Origin: Spirochaetota bacterium
GTDB lineage: Bacteria; Spirochaetota; Spirochaetia; B11-G9
DNA: 12,930 nt
Assembly (NCBI GenBank): GCA_003641695.1
Contig: QNBL01000038.1
Location: 1-12,930 of the forward strand
Direction of reading: 5' to 3'
Position 1 is the first letter of the stretch. Each line of letters starts with the position of its first letter. Below, in pieces: positions 7,317 through 12,930 of this stretch. The notes below the pieces were generated by a model, which was not told where the DNA came from, did no database searches, and saw only the letters and a program-made list of their open reading frames with translations. The position numbers and the translations under genes are program-made.

Positions 7317-7490
7317 TTCGCTACCCGTTTATCTGTTTTGAACACTCTTCTTCGTTTAGAATCGGCCTTTCCTCTTTCCTTCTTAAGCAGCAGAGACATA
7401 AAAACAGGAGCCGAAGTTGTAGAATATACCGTTTCTGCCGATTATAGAGGAATAAGGACAATATTTTATTTGGTATACAAGGGTTGAACA
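7317..7490. promoter_or_regulatory. Divergent promoter region between cyclase operon and coiled-coil gene
   Basis: This 174-base region holds both promoters. On the minus strand a perfect -10 TATAAT (7446-7441) has no good -35 and would give the cyclase mRNA a leader of about 118 bases rich in purines. On the plus strand TTGTAG (7417-7422), 17 bases, GATTAT (7440-7445) overlaps it, and TATACA (7474-7479) preceded by TG one base upstream is a second, extended -10 candidate. The overlapping -10 boxes suggest mutually exclusive use. All assignments are tentative. Confidence 0.35.
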
Positions 7491-9332
7491 GTGAAAGAAA
7501 CAGCTAATAATGTTCTGGAAGATGATTTAGGATTCCAGATAGAAGGCTTTAGTGAAGAAGAGAAGGATGAGATCTTTCAGCAAATTGAAAAAATAAGCTC
7601 CCAAAGCAAAATATCCATTACACCCGAACTATTCGAAGTAAAACCCGCAAAAAAAGGGGGAACCCTTCCGCTTGCTGTCAACCTGATGGGAATACTTGTC
7701 ATAGCCGCTGCGCTATTCTTTACCAACAGATACTTTCAGGCAAAAGAAGAAACCATGGTACTGAGTGAAAAAACCTACCAGTCTACAGAAGACTCAATAG
7801 TAAAAGAGCTGAAAAAACAGGCAGAGAAAAAACTTCAGCAGAAGGAGCAGGAAATCTCCAAAATTCAAAGTGAACTGGAAAAACTGGACAAGGAGAGCTC
7901 TAACCTCAAGGCAACTATGGAAACACAGGTTAAAGCCAAAGAAGCAGAACTGCGCAAACAAATGGAAGAGGAACTTGCCAAAGAGAGAGCCAGATTACAG
8001 GGACAGGGGATTTCATCAGCAGAACTGGAAAAACAGCTGAAAGAATTCCAGACTAAAAAGGAAGATGCAATAAACTCAGCCCTGAATGCGTTCAAAGCTG
8101 AATCGGAAGCTGCACTTAAGGAAAAAGAGAAAGAACTTGCCCAGGCCAAGGCAGTGGCCCGGCAGGTTCTTGATAAGGCAAACAAGGATAAAGCGGCCCT
8201 TGAAGCAGAAGCCAAAAAGCGGGAAGAAGAACTGACAAAGCAGTTCGAAGCTGAGAAAGAAGCTCTGACCAGGCAGAGCAGCGAAGCAACAAGCAAGCTG
8301 GAACAGTTGAGGGAGCTTCAGCGGAATGAACAGCTGATACAGGATCAGATTACCGGAGCTTACACCACAATAATGAGTGCAATTGAAGACGGAGATTATC
8401 CCAAAGCCTCCCTGGCAATCGAGGATGTCAGAAAGATACTGGCCGATCCCAAGATCCAGTCTCTTCCGACTATCTTTAAAAGGCTCAAGATAGAGAACTT
8501 TATCCTCGACTCCCTGGAGAAAGAAATTTCACAGACCAAAACAGAGGATACTACAGATTTCAAAACCCTCGCAGCAACGGCCCAGCTTCTGATAAATGCA
8601 CGGGCAAATGTCAGGAAAGGGGAAGAAGCTGCAGCAGCAGGGAAAAGCTACGATGCAAAGCGGTACTTTAATGCCGCCATCGCTTCTCTTCCGAAGATTG
8701 AAGGAGCGGTAAACCAGCTGCGGGAAATTGAGGCAAAAAACATGGAGGAGCGTGCCAGAGACTACATAGTTCTCGGGGATGCCGCCTTGAGAAAAGGAGA
8801 CCTTTCCGATGCTCTGGAACAGTACCGGAGTGCAGCGGTAAACTCAGTGGATACCACCAATAAAGAGATCCTCTCTTCAGCTATACACAAGATTGAGGGA
8901 GTAAATGATCTGAAGGTTAAGAAACTGTCATCCAGTGAAACTGAAAAGTATATCAAACTCAAGAAAGATACGGACAGGAAAATAGCTGAACTCACCGATG
9001 AGCTCGATAATAAAAACAGCGAGATTGATAAACTGAACAATCTTATCAAGGATGAACAGGCGAAAAAAGAAGAGCTGGAGAAGAAGTTTGCAGAGGCTCA
9101 GGCAAACAATGAGCAGAAACAGACGGATCTTCTTGCAGAAAATGAGAAACTCAATAAAACCATTGCAGATAAAGACAAAACAATAGCTCAGCTTTCAGAT
9201 GAAATAACCAAATCTACTCAGAGGATCAAGAATCTCATGAGACGGGTGAACAATGCGGAAAAGCAGGTTTCTACTCTTCAAAATGAGCTGGATGATGCAG
9301 TAAATCAGATTGTTGACCTGATAAACCAATAA
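7491..9332 (+). CDS. Single-pass membrane protein with long coiled coils and TPR-like core
   Basis: I do not recognise this 613-residue protein. It has an acidic N-terminal region (1-50), a lysine-containing stretch KPAKK (51-55), one membrane helix (about 59-80), a long charged coiled coil (about 84-282), a helical core with TPR-like hairpins (about 287-318, 372-400 and, most clearly, 425-450 GDAALRKGDLSDALEQYRS), and a second coiled coil (about 483-611). Lys and Glu dominate. Charges flanking the helix suggest an N-in topology with about 530 residues outside the cytoplasm, i.e. in the periplasm of a diderm. No cysteine, lipobox or catalytic motif is seen. The start is GTG at 7491 with AAGGG seven bases upstream. 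A structural or scaffolding role in the envelope is a guess from architecture only. The gene stands alone, divergent from the cyclase operon. Confidence 0.85.
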   Translation: MKETANNVLEDDLGFQIEGFSEEEKDEIFQQIEKISSQSKISITPELFEVKPAKKGGTLPLAVNLMGILVIAAALFFTNRYFQAKEETMVLSEKTYQSTEDSIVKELKKQAEKKLQQKEQEISKIQSELEKLDKESSNLKATMETQVKAKEAELRKQMEEELAKERARLQGQGISSAELEKQLKEFQTKKEDAINSALNAFKAESEAALKEKEKELAQAKAVARQVLDKANKDKAALEAEAKKREEELTKQFEAEKEALTRQSSEATSKLEQLRELQRNEQLIQDQITGAYTTIMSAIEDGDYPKASLAIEDVRKILADPKIQSLPTIFKRLKIENFILDSLEKEISQTKTEDTTDFKTLAATAQLLINARANVRKGEEAAAAGKSYDAKRYFNAAIASLPKIEGAVNQLREIEAKNMEERARDYIVLGDAALRKGDLSDALEQYRSAAVNSVDTTNKEILSSAIHKIEGVNDLKVKKLSSSETEKYIKLKKDTDRKIAELTDELDNKNSEIDKLNNLIKDEQAKKEELEKKFAEAQANNEQKQTDLLAENEKLNKTIADKDKTIAQLSDEITKSTQRIKNLMRRVNNAEKQVSTLQNELDDAVNQIVDLINQ

Positions 9333-9351
9333 GCTGAATCAGGTTTTCTCA

Positions 9352-9363
9352 AACTTGCAAGTT
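9352..9363. promoter_or_regulatory. 12-bp perfect palindrome over the -35 of the M20-like gene
   Basis: AACTTGCAAGTT reads the same on both strands and contains the -35 hexamer TTGCAA. A dimeric repressor bound here would block RNA polymerase. A short hexamer repeat, ATCAGG, flanks it on each side (9338-9343 and 9365-9370). It is too small to be a terminator and no T run follows. The regulator is unknown. Confidence 0.35.
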
Positions 9364-9383
9364 GATCAGGCTTCTGCTACAAT
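9355..9383 (+). promoter_or_regulatory. Predicted sigma70-type promoter of the M20-like/gpgS operon
   Basis: -35 TTGCAA (9355-9360), 17 bases, -10 TACAAT (9378-9383, five of six). The usual distance to the start of transcription puts +1 at about 9390, the A of the ATG, which predicts a leaderless or almost leaderless mRNA. The same -35 hexamer and spacing occur at the pgi promoter. Confidence 0.6.
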
Positions 9384-9389
9384 AGAGGC

Positions 9390-10559
9390 ATGGATAAAAA
9401 GCTTGCAAGGATTCTGGACTCACTGCCTAACATTGAAGCCATGATCCGGGACATGAGGGATATCATACTGACCAATATTGTTATGATCGGAGAAATCCCG
9501 GCCCCGACATATAAAGAAGATAATCTTAGAGATTTTGTACTGAACAGATTAAACCAGGATAATCTTATAAACTGCTCAACCGATGAAAGCGGTAATGCCC
9601 TTGGTATTCTTCCTGGAAAGAGCGGGAAAAAAAATATTCTGGTGGTTTCCCACCTTGATTCAGTATTCGAGGAAGAGGAAAACAACACTCTTTCCATTCA
9701 GCCGGATTACATCCTGGGAAGAGGATTAAGCGACAATATTGTCAGTCTTGCTGCGACCATTTCCCTTCCCTTTATACTGGACCAGCTTAAGATACAGCTT
9801 AAATCAAATCTTATCATAATGGGAACTTCCAGAAGTCTGGGACCCGGGGATCTGGAGGGGATCCGGTTCTTTTTGAAAAATACAAAACTCAATATTTCAA
9901 ACGGGATATCCGTAGAAGGTGTCAAGCTGGGAGATTTGAGTTATTCATCCATCGGAATGGCTCGATGCGAGATAAACTGCTGGGTTCCCGAAGAGTATGA
10001 CTGGACAAAATTCGGTGCAGTAGGATCCATAGTAACCATGAATGAACTGATAAACAGAATCCAGGAAATCCCTATACCCAACAAACCAAGAACAAATATT
10101 ATTCTAAGTTCCATATCAGGAGGCAGAGGGTTCAGCAGCATACCCCTGGACGCTACACTCAGGTTTGAAATCAGAAGTGAATCGGGTGAGATGGTAGACA
10201 ATCTACAGAAACAGATAATGGATATTGCCCAGGAGGTCTCTTCTCATAGCGGATCAAAGGTTGAAACAAAGGTAATGGCAAAAAGAAAACCGGGAGGAAT
10301 CAGTTTTTCTCATCCTCTTGCATCATCAGCAAGGGAAATCCATAAAAAGCTGGGAATTAAATCCAGGATTACCCCGAATATTGCGGAGTTATCTGCTTTT
10401 ATTGACAAGAACATTCCTTCAGTGGCAATTGGAATTACCAAAACCGCAAAGCAGAGCTCGTCCCTTGAAAAAGTTGAGATAGAACCTTTATACAAAGGAA
10501 TTGCACAGCTGGTAGGTTTAATAATGGCTATTGATACGGGGTGCTGCAGTGAAAATTGA
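9390..10559 (+). CDS. M20 metallopeptidase-like protein with incomplete active site
   Basis: A 389-residue cytoplasmic protein with the two-domain layout of M20 peptidases/deacylases. The catalytic domain shows HLDSV (His88, Asp90) and GRGLSDN with the bridging Asp115, and Glu176 (ISVEG) at the later metal position. The dimerisation domain (about 189-300) has the strand motif SISGGRGFSSIP...LRFEIRS. Two key features are missing. The Glu-Glu pair that supplies the catalytic base is replaced in GTSRSLGPGDLEG (145-157). The last metal ligand, a His before the final helix, is replaced by Ser in QSSSLEKVEIE (355-365). Most of the metal site is therefore kept but hydrolysis by the normal mechanism is doubtful. 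ATG at 9390 directly follows the promoter; AGAGG one base upstream is too close to act as SD. The 3' end overlaps gpgS by 11 bases, indicating translational coupling. Confidence 0.82.
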   Translation: MDKKLARILDSLPNIEAMIRDMRDIILTNIVMIGEIPAPTYKEDNLRDFVLNRLNQDNLINCSTDESGNALGILPGKSGKKNILVVSHLDSVFEEEENNTLSIQPDYILGRGLSDNIVSLAATISLPFILDQLKIQLKSNLIIMGTSRSLGPGDLEGIRFFLKNTKLNISNGISVEGVKLGDLSYSSIGMARCEINCWVPEEYDWTKFGAVGSIVTMNELINRIQEIPIPNKPRTNIILSSISGGRGFSSIPLDATLRFEIRSESGEMVDNLQKQIMDIAQEVSSHSGSKVETKVMAKRKPGGISFSHPLASSAREIHKKLGIKSRITPNIAELSAFIDKNIPSVAIGITKTAKQSSSLEKVEIEPLYKGIAQLVGLIMAIDTGCCSEN

Positions 10560-11532
10560 TAACTGGCTTAAAGACAACACATTCCATCATTCTACTTTTT
10601 CTGATCTTGCGGATCTTGTCAGGGAAAAGGAAAAACAGAACCTGAAAATATCCCTGTGCATCCCCACTCTGAACGAAGAGCGGACCATAGCGAAAGAAAT
10701 TATACTATTCCACTCTGAACTAATGGTCCGATACCCGCTGATTGACGAGATAGCAATTATTGACTCAGGATCTTCTGACAACACAATCAGTGTCGCAAAA
10801 TCGTTCGGAGCGGAAACATATCTTGCATCTGATATTCTGCCTCATCTGCCGCCGAAAAAGGGAAAAGGTGAAAACCTCTGGAAGGCAATTTATCAGCTGG
10901 ACGGGGATATAATAGTTTACATTGATGCGGATATAAAAAATATTCATCCCAGATTTGCATACGGACTGCTTGCTCCGCTTATATACCGGGAAGAGATAAA
11001 ATACGTGAAAGCATTCTACGACCGGCCTCTGGCATTTTCCGAGGGTATACGCCCATCCGGAGGCGGCCGGGTAACGGAAATACTTATACGCCCGCTATTC
11101 AGTCTTTTCTTTCCGGAACTTTCTGCAATTATCCAGCCCCTGTCAGGGGAATATGCAGTACGCAGAGAGGTACTTGAAGAACTCCACTTCCCTATTGGAT
11201 ACGGTGTTGAAACAGCACATATCATTGATGTCTACAGCAAATATGGTCTTGCGGCATTCGCCCAGACAGACCTGGATCAGAGGGTTCACCGGAATCAGGA
11301 AACCAGAAGCCTCGGCAAAATGGCATTCGGTATCCTCCAGACTTTTTTCGGCAGACTCCAAACATTAAATTTAATCTCCGATCTGCCTGAGCTTAGTACG
11401 GTCCTCAGACAGTTTCAGGTACATGATAAAGACTTCGAAGCAATAAACATGACAATAGTAGAGGAAGAAAGGCCGCCAATGCTTTCTATTCCTGAATATT
11501 TAACAAAAAGGGGAATTAAAAAGAATGATTAG
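10549..11532 (+). CDS. gpgS: Glucosyl-3-phosphoglycerate synthase (GT81)
   Basis: This retaining glycosyltransferase joins glucose from an NDP-glucose to 3-phosphoglycerate, the first step to the compatible solute glucosylglycerate. Counting from GTG at 10549 there are 327 residues. Motifs match mycobacterial GpgS closely from memory: SLCIPTLNEERT (35-46), AIIDSGSSDNT (69-79), PPKKGKGENLW (101-111), the metal-binding DAD within YIDADIKNIHP (124-134), VKAFYDRP (153-160), GGGRVTE (171-177), IQPLSGEYA (195-203), GYGVE (217-221) and RVHRNQ (245-250) with the conserved His. An upstream TTG (10531) would add six residues; GTG is preferred because GGGG lies seven bases ahead of it. The gene overlaps the M20-like gene by 11 bases and the LapA-like gene by 8, so the three form a tight unit. 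No GpgP-type phosphatase is visible in the window. Confidence 0.92.
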   Translation: MKIDNWLKDNTFHHSTFSDLADLVREKEKQNLKISLCIPTLNEERTIAKEIILFHSELMVRYPLIDEIAIIDSGSSDNTISVAKSFGAETYLASDILPHLPPKKGKGENLWKAIYQLDGDIIVYIDADIKNIHPRFAYGLLAPLIYREEIKYVKAFYDRPLAFSEGIRPSGGGRVTEILIRPLFSLFFPELSAIIQPLSGEYAVRREVLEELHFPIGYGVETAHIIDVYSKYGLAAFAQTDLDQRVHRNQETRSLGKMAFGILQTFFGRLQTLNLISDLPELSTVLRQFQVHDKDFEAINMTIVEEERPPMLSIPEYLTKRGIKKND

Positions 11533-11926
11533 ACTAATTGTAAACATACTCATCCTTGTTATTCTGGCAATTTTTATTTCAATGAACGTTCAGTACACAA
11601 CATCCATAAACATTTTCGGACATAAGTTTACAGATATTTCAACAATTGCTGTAATAATAATCAGCCTTGCCGCGGGAGTAATCTACTCATTTGTATATTA
11701 CTTTATGAGCTTTCTTGCCAAGACCAGAAAAAACCAGCTAAAAAGCAAGGACAAAAAAACAAAGGAAAAAGCAAAAGAGCTTAAATCAAAAGAAAAAAAA
11801 CTGGATAAACATATCCAGGAAGAGGTACAGAAAGCCCTTCCCAAAGAAGACGAAAAAACTGTCAGTCCGGAGGAAGTCCTGAAAAAAGAGGGATCGCTTC
11901 TGGACAGTATAAAAAGAAAGAAGTAG
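11525..11926 (+). CDS. LapA-domain (DUF1049) membrane protein
   Basis: A 133-residue inner-membrane protein with two membrane helices (about 3-20 and 40-63), separated by a short polar loop (NVQYTTSINIFGHKF) typical of the LapA/DUF1049 fold. A cytoplasmic, lysine- and glutamate-rich, probably coiled-coil tail follows (66-133). In E. coli LapA the equivalent tail works with LapB in controlling lipopolysaccharide assembly; that function cannot be transferred here, especially as many spirochaetes lack lipopolysaccharide. ATG at 11525 overlaps the gpgS stop by eight bases and AAGGGG lies about ten bases upstream, so translation is coupled to gpgS. It is probably the last gene of the transcript that starts near 9390, since a new promoter follows. 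Confidence 0.8.
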   Translation: MIRLIVNILILVILAIFISMNVQYTTSINIFGHKFTDISTIAVIIISLAAGVIYSFVYYFMSFLAKTRKNQLKSKDKKTKEKAKELKSKEKKLDKHIQEEVQKALPKEDEKTVSPEEVLKKEGSLLDSIKRKK

Positions 11927-11931
11927 CTATC

Positions 11932-11960
11932 TTGTTTTTTTAAAACAGAGATATTATACT
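11932..11960 (+). promoter_or_regulatory. Predicted promoter of the DUF212-thioesterase pair
   Basis: TTGTTT (11932-11937), 17 bases, TATACT (11955-11960, five of six to consensus). Transcription would start near 11967, just before the ribosome-binding site AAGGAAG (11975-11981). The -35 is weak. No clear terminator separates it from the preceding gene, so read-through is also possible. Confidence 0.4.
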
Positions 11961-11987
11961 CCTTCTCCATAACTAAGGAAGAAATTT

Positions 11988-12431
11988 ATGTTTAAATTGA
12001 TGAGTAACTCAATTCTACTGACGGTAATTTTTTCTACCTTTACCGCTCAGGCATTAAAATCACTTATTATCCTGGTCACAGACAGGAAACTGCTTCTTAA
12101 CAGGATGCTTGAGACCGGGGGAATGCCATCATCCCACTCAGCTGCAGTAGCAACCCTGGCCACATCCATGGGGCTTGTATATGGTTGGAACAGTCCCTAT
12201 TTTACCATTTCCACTGTCCTGGCCGCGGTAGTTATTCATGATGCGACCGGTGTTCGCAGAGCTGCAGGAAAGCATGCAGAAGTCCTGAACGATATTACAA
12301 AGCAGTTTTCCGCCCTCTTTGGCAAGGGATTTGAACCGCAGGCCCTTAAAACGCTGCTTGGCCACACCTATCCCCAGGCAGTGGCCGGAACTGCCCTCGG
12401 GATAGCAATATCATTTGCAGTATTCGGGTAA
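11988..12431 (+). CDS. DUF212 / divergent PAP2-family membrane protein
   Basis: A 147-residue membrane protein with about four hydrophobic segments (8-30, 52-66, 71-86 and 130-146). Diagnostic motifs are GGMPSSHSA (44-52), HDATGVRRAAGKHAEVLN (84-101) and LLGHTYPQAVAG (123-134), which define the DUF212 group. The PSSH and the later Arg/His-rich motif recall, in altered form, the active site of PAP2 acid phosphatases, so a phosphatase acting on a lipid or isoprenoid phosphate is suggested but not established. The length is standard for the family. ATG at 11988 has AAGGAAG upstream and a predicted promoter of its own. Only four bases separate its stop from the start of the thioesterase. Confidence 0.9.
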   Translation: MFKLMSNSILLTVIFSTFTAQALKSLIILVTDRKLLLNRMLETGGMPSSHSAAVATLATSMGLVYGWNSPYFTISTVLAAVVIHDATGVRRAAGKHAEVLNDITKQFSALFGKGFEPQALKTLLGHTYPQAVAGTALGIAISFAVFG

Positions 12432-12435
12432 AAAT

Positions 12436-12858
12436 ATGGACAGAGAAGAATCAATAAAAACAGCCGCCGCTGAAAATGACGATCACTGCTTCTGCTGCGG
12501 TGTGAAAAATGAAAAGGGGCTGAAACTAACCTTTGATACCCTTAATGAAACAACAGTAGCTACTTCCCTTGAAGTTCCGGATTATTTTACCGGATGGGCA
12601 AACATAACCCACGGAGGACTTATCTCCATGCTTCTCGATGAAACCATGGCTCAGGCATGCATACAAAAGGGTTTGAAAGGATTCACCGCTGAACTGACAG
12701 TACGGTTTATCAAACCCCTGCCGGTGGAGACAATGATATCCGTTGAAGGGCGCATTGATGAGTTGAAAAGAAGGATTGCCAGAACATCCGGTTCTGTCAA
12801 GGATTCAGACGGAACTGTCTATGCCAAAGGGAGCGCCATCTTTATTAAAACTCAGTAA
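12436..12858 (+). CDS. PaaI-type hotdog-fold acyl-CoA thioesterase
   Basis: A 140-residue single-domain hotdog protein. The helix motif THGGLISMLLDETMAQAC (58-75) carries the HGG turn and the acidic residues (Asp68, Glu69) that activate water in PaaI-type thioesterases. The strands ELTVRFIKPLPV (86-97) and the C-terminal sheet fit the fold. The N-terminal CFCCGVKNEKGLKLTF (18-33) is the cysteine/glycine motif common in this subgroup, with one Cys more than usual. It probably hydrolyses acyl-CoA esters as a tetramer; the acyl group is unknown. The ATG at 12436, four bases after the DUF212 stop, is preferred to a TTG at 12415 that would overlap that gene and add seven unconserved residues. The SD is weak (GGGT), consistent with coupled translation. 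Confidence 0.88.
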   Translation: MDREESIKTAAAENDDHCFCCGVKNEKGLKLTFDTLNETTVATSLEVPDYFTGWANITHGGLISMLLDETMAQACIQKGLKGFTAELTVRFIKPLPVETMISVEGRIDELKRRIARTSGSVKDSDGTVYAKGSAIFIKTQ

Positions 12859-12884
12859 TTTTTCCGGATTTTATATATACTTTG

Positions 12885-12893
12885 TGCTATATT
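12885..12893 (+). promoter_or_regulatory. Extended -10 promoter of the last, truncated gene
   Basis: TG, one base, TATATT (12888-12893) matches an extended -10 element; no -35 is visible at the proper distance, which such promoters can tolerate. Transcription would start near 12900, immediately before AAGGAGG (12901-12907). Confidence 0.4.
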
Positions 12894-12913
12894 CCTTATT
12901 AAGGAGGATAGCC

Positions 12914-12930
12914 ATGAAAAAAATATTCTT
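12914..12930 (+). CDS. Start of a gene cut by the window end
   Basis: ATG at 12914 follows a perfect SD (AAGGAGG, 12901-12907) with six bases between, and a promoter just upstream. Only the first residues, MKKIF, are visible. A lysine pair followed by hydrophobic residues is how many signal peptides begin, but this is too short to judge the product. Confidence 0.6.

Noticed and set aside
7865..8296. Long open frame on the minus strand opposite the coiled-coil gene.
   Set aside because: Its serine- and leucine-rich composition is the antisense shadow of a Lys/Glu-rich coiled coil, and no ribosome-binding site precedes it.
7844..8300. Possible tandem repeat in the first coiled coil (recurring Lys/Glu/Gln codons).
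   Set aside because: The periodicity is the heptad pattern of a coiled coil; no exact nucleotide repeat unit was found.
11698..11970. Minus-strand open frame opposite the LapA-like gene.
   Set aside because: Phe/Ser-rich mirror of a lysine-rich tail; no promoter or SD and no recognisable domain.
12415..12435. Upstream TTG start for the thioesterase.
   Set aside because: It would overlap the DUF212 gene and add seven unconserved residues; the ATG at 12436 gives the usual family length.

Overview
The window reads as an ordinary chromosomal segment of a free-living, moderate-GC bacterium. I favour a spirochaete (Spirochaetales), by inference: the phosphofructokinase is the long, plant/trypanosome/Borrelia-like type, the membrane-bound class III cyclase has a tail I associate with spirochaete cyclases, and a large membrane-anchored coiled-coil protein matches no family I know. 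No rRNA, tRNA, insertion sequence, phage gene or CRISPR array is visible. Coding density is high and the longest non-coding stretch is only 223 bases (4096-4318).

Layout. (i) 1-1590, plus strand: the last third of a Zn/Cd/Pb-type heavy-metal P-type ATPase, then an alpha/beta hydrolase. (ii) 1624-2391, minus strand: a short biotin protein ligase without a DNA-binding domain. (iii) 2527-4095, plus strand: glucose-6-phosphate isomerase behind a clear sigma70-type promoter. (iv) 4319-7316, minus strand: a two-gene operon in which a HAMP-containing class III adenylate cyclase precedes a 6-phosphofructokinase. pgi and pfkA, which encode consecutive glycolytic enzymes, converge on an intergenic region with an unusual terminator arrangement. 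(v) 7491-9332, plus strand: a 613-residue single-pass coiled-coil/TPR-like protein. (vi) 9390-12858, plus strand: an M20-peptidase-like protein with a degraded active site, glucosyl-3-phosphoglycerate synthase (gpgS, overlapping), a LapA-like two-helix membrane protein (overlapping), then a DUF212/divergent-PAP2 membrane protein and a PaaI-type hotdog thioesterase. (vii) From 12914, the first codons of a new gene behind its own promoter and Shine-Dalgarno (SD) site.

How they work together. pgi and pfkA supply upper glycolysis. The cyclase shares pfkA's transcript, so a cAMP signal and the committing step of glycolysis are co-expressed. gpgS draws on the glycolytic intermediate 3-phosphoglycerate and NDP-glucose to start synthesis of glucosylglycerate, a compatible solute. 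The partner phosphatase is not in the window.

The most interesting signals are: the crossed terminators between pgi and pfkA, which would give the two mRNAs complementary 3' ends; twin anti-SD-complementary motifs inside that overlap, one displayed in a hairpin loop and one ahead of a ten-codon ORF; the M20-like protein missing catalytic residues, translationally coupled to gpgS and apparently transcribed without a leader from a promoter with a 12-bp palindrome over its -35; and the mixed ATP/PPi signature of the phosphofructokinase. I do not see a clearly new multi-gene system here.
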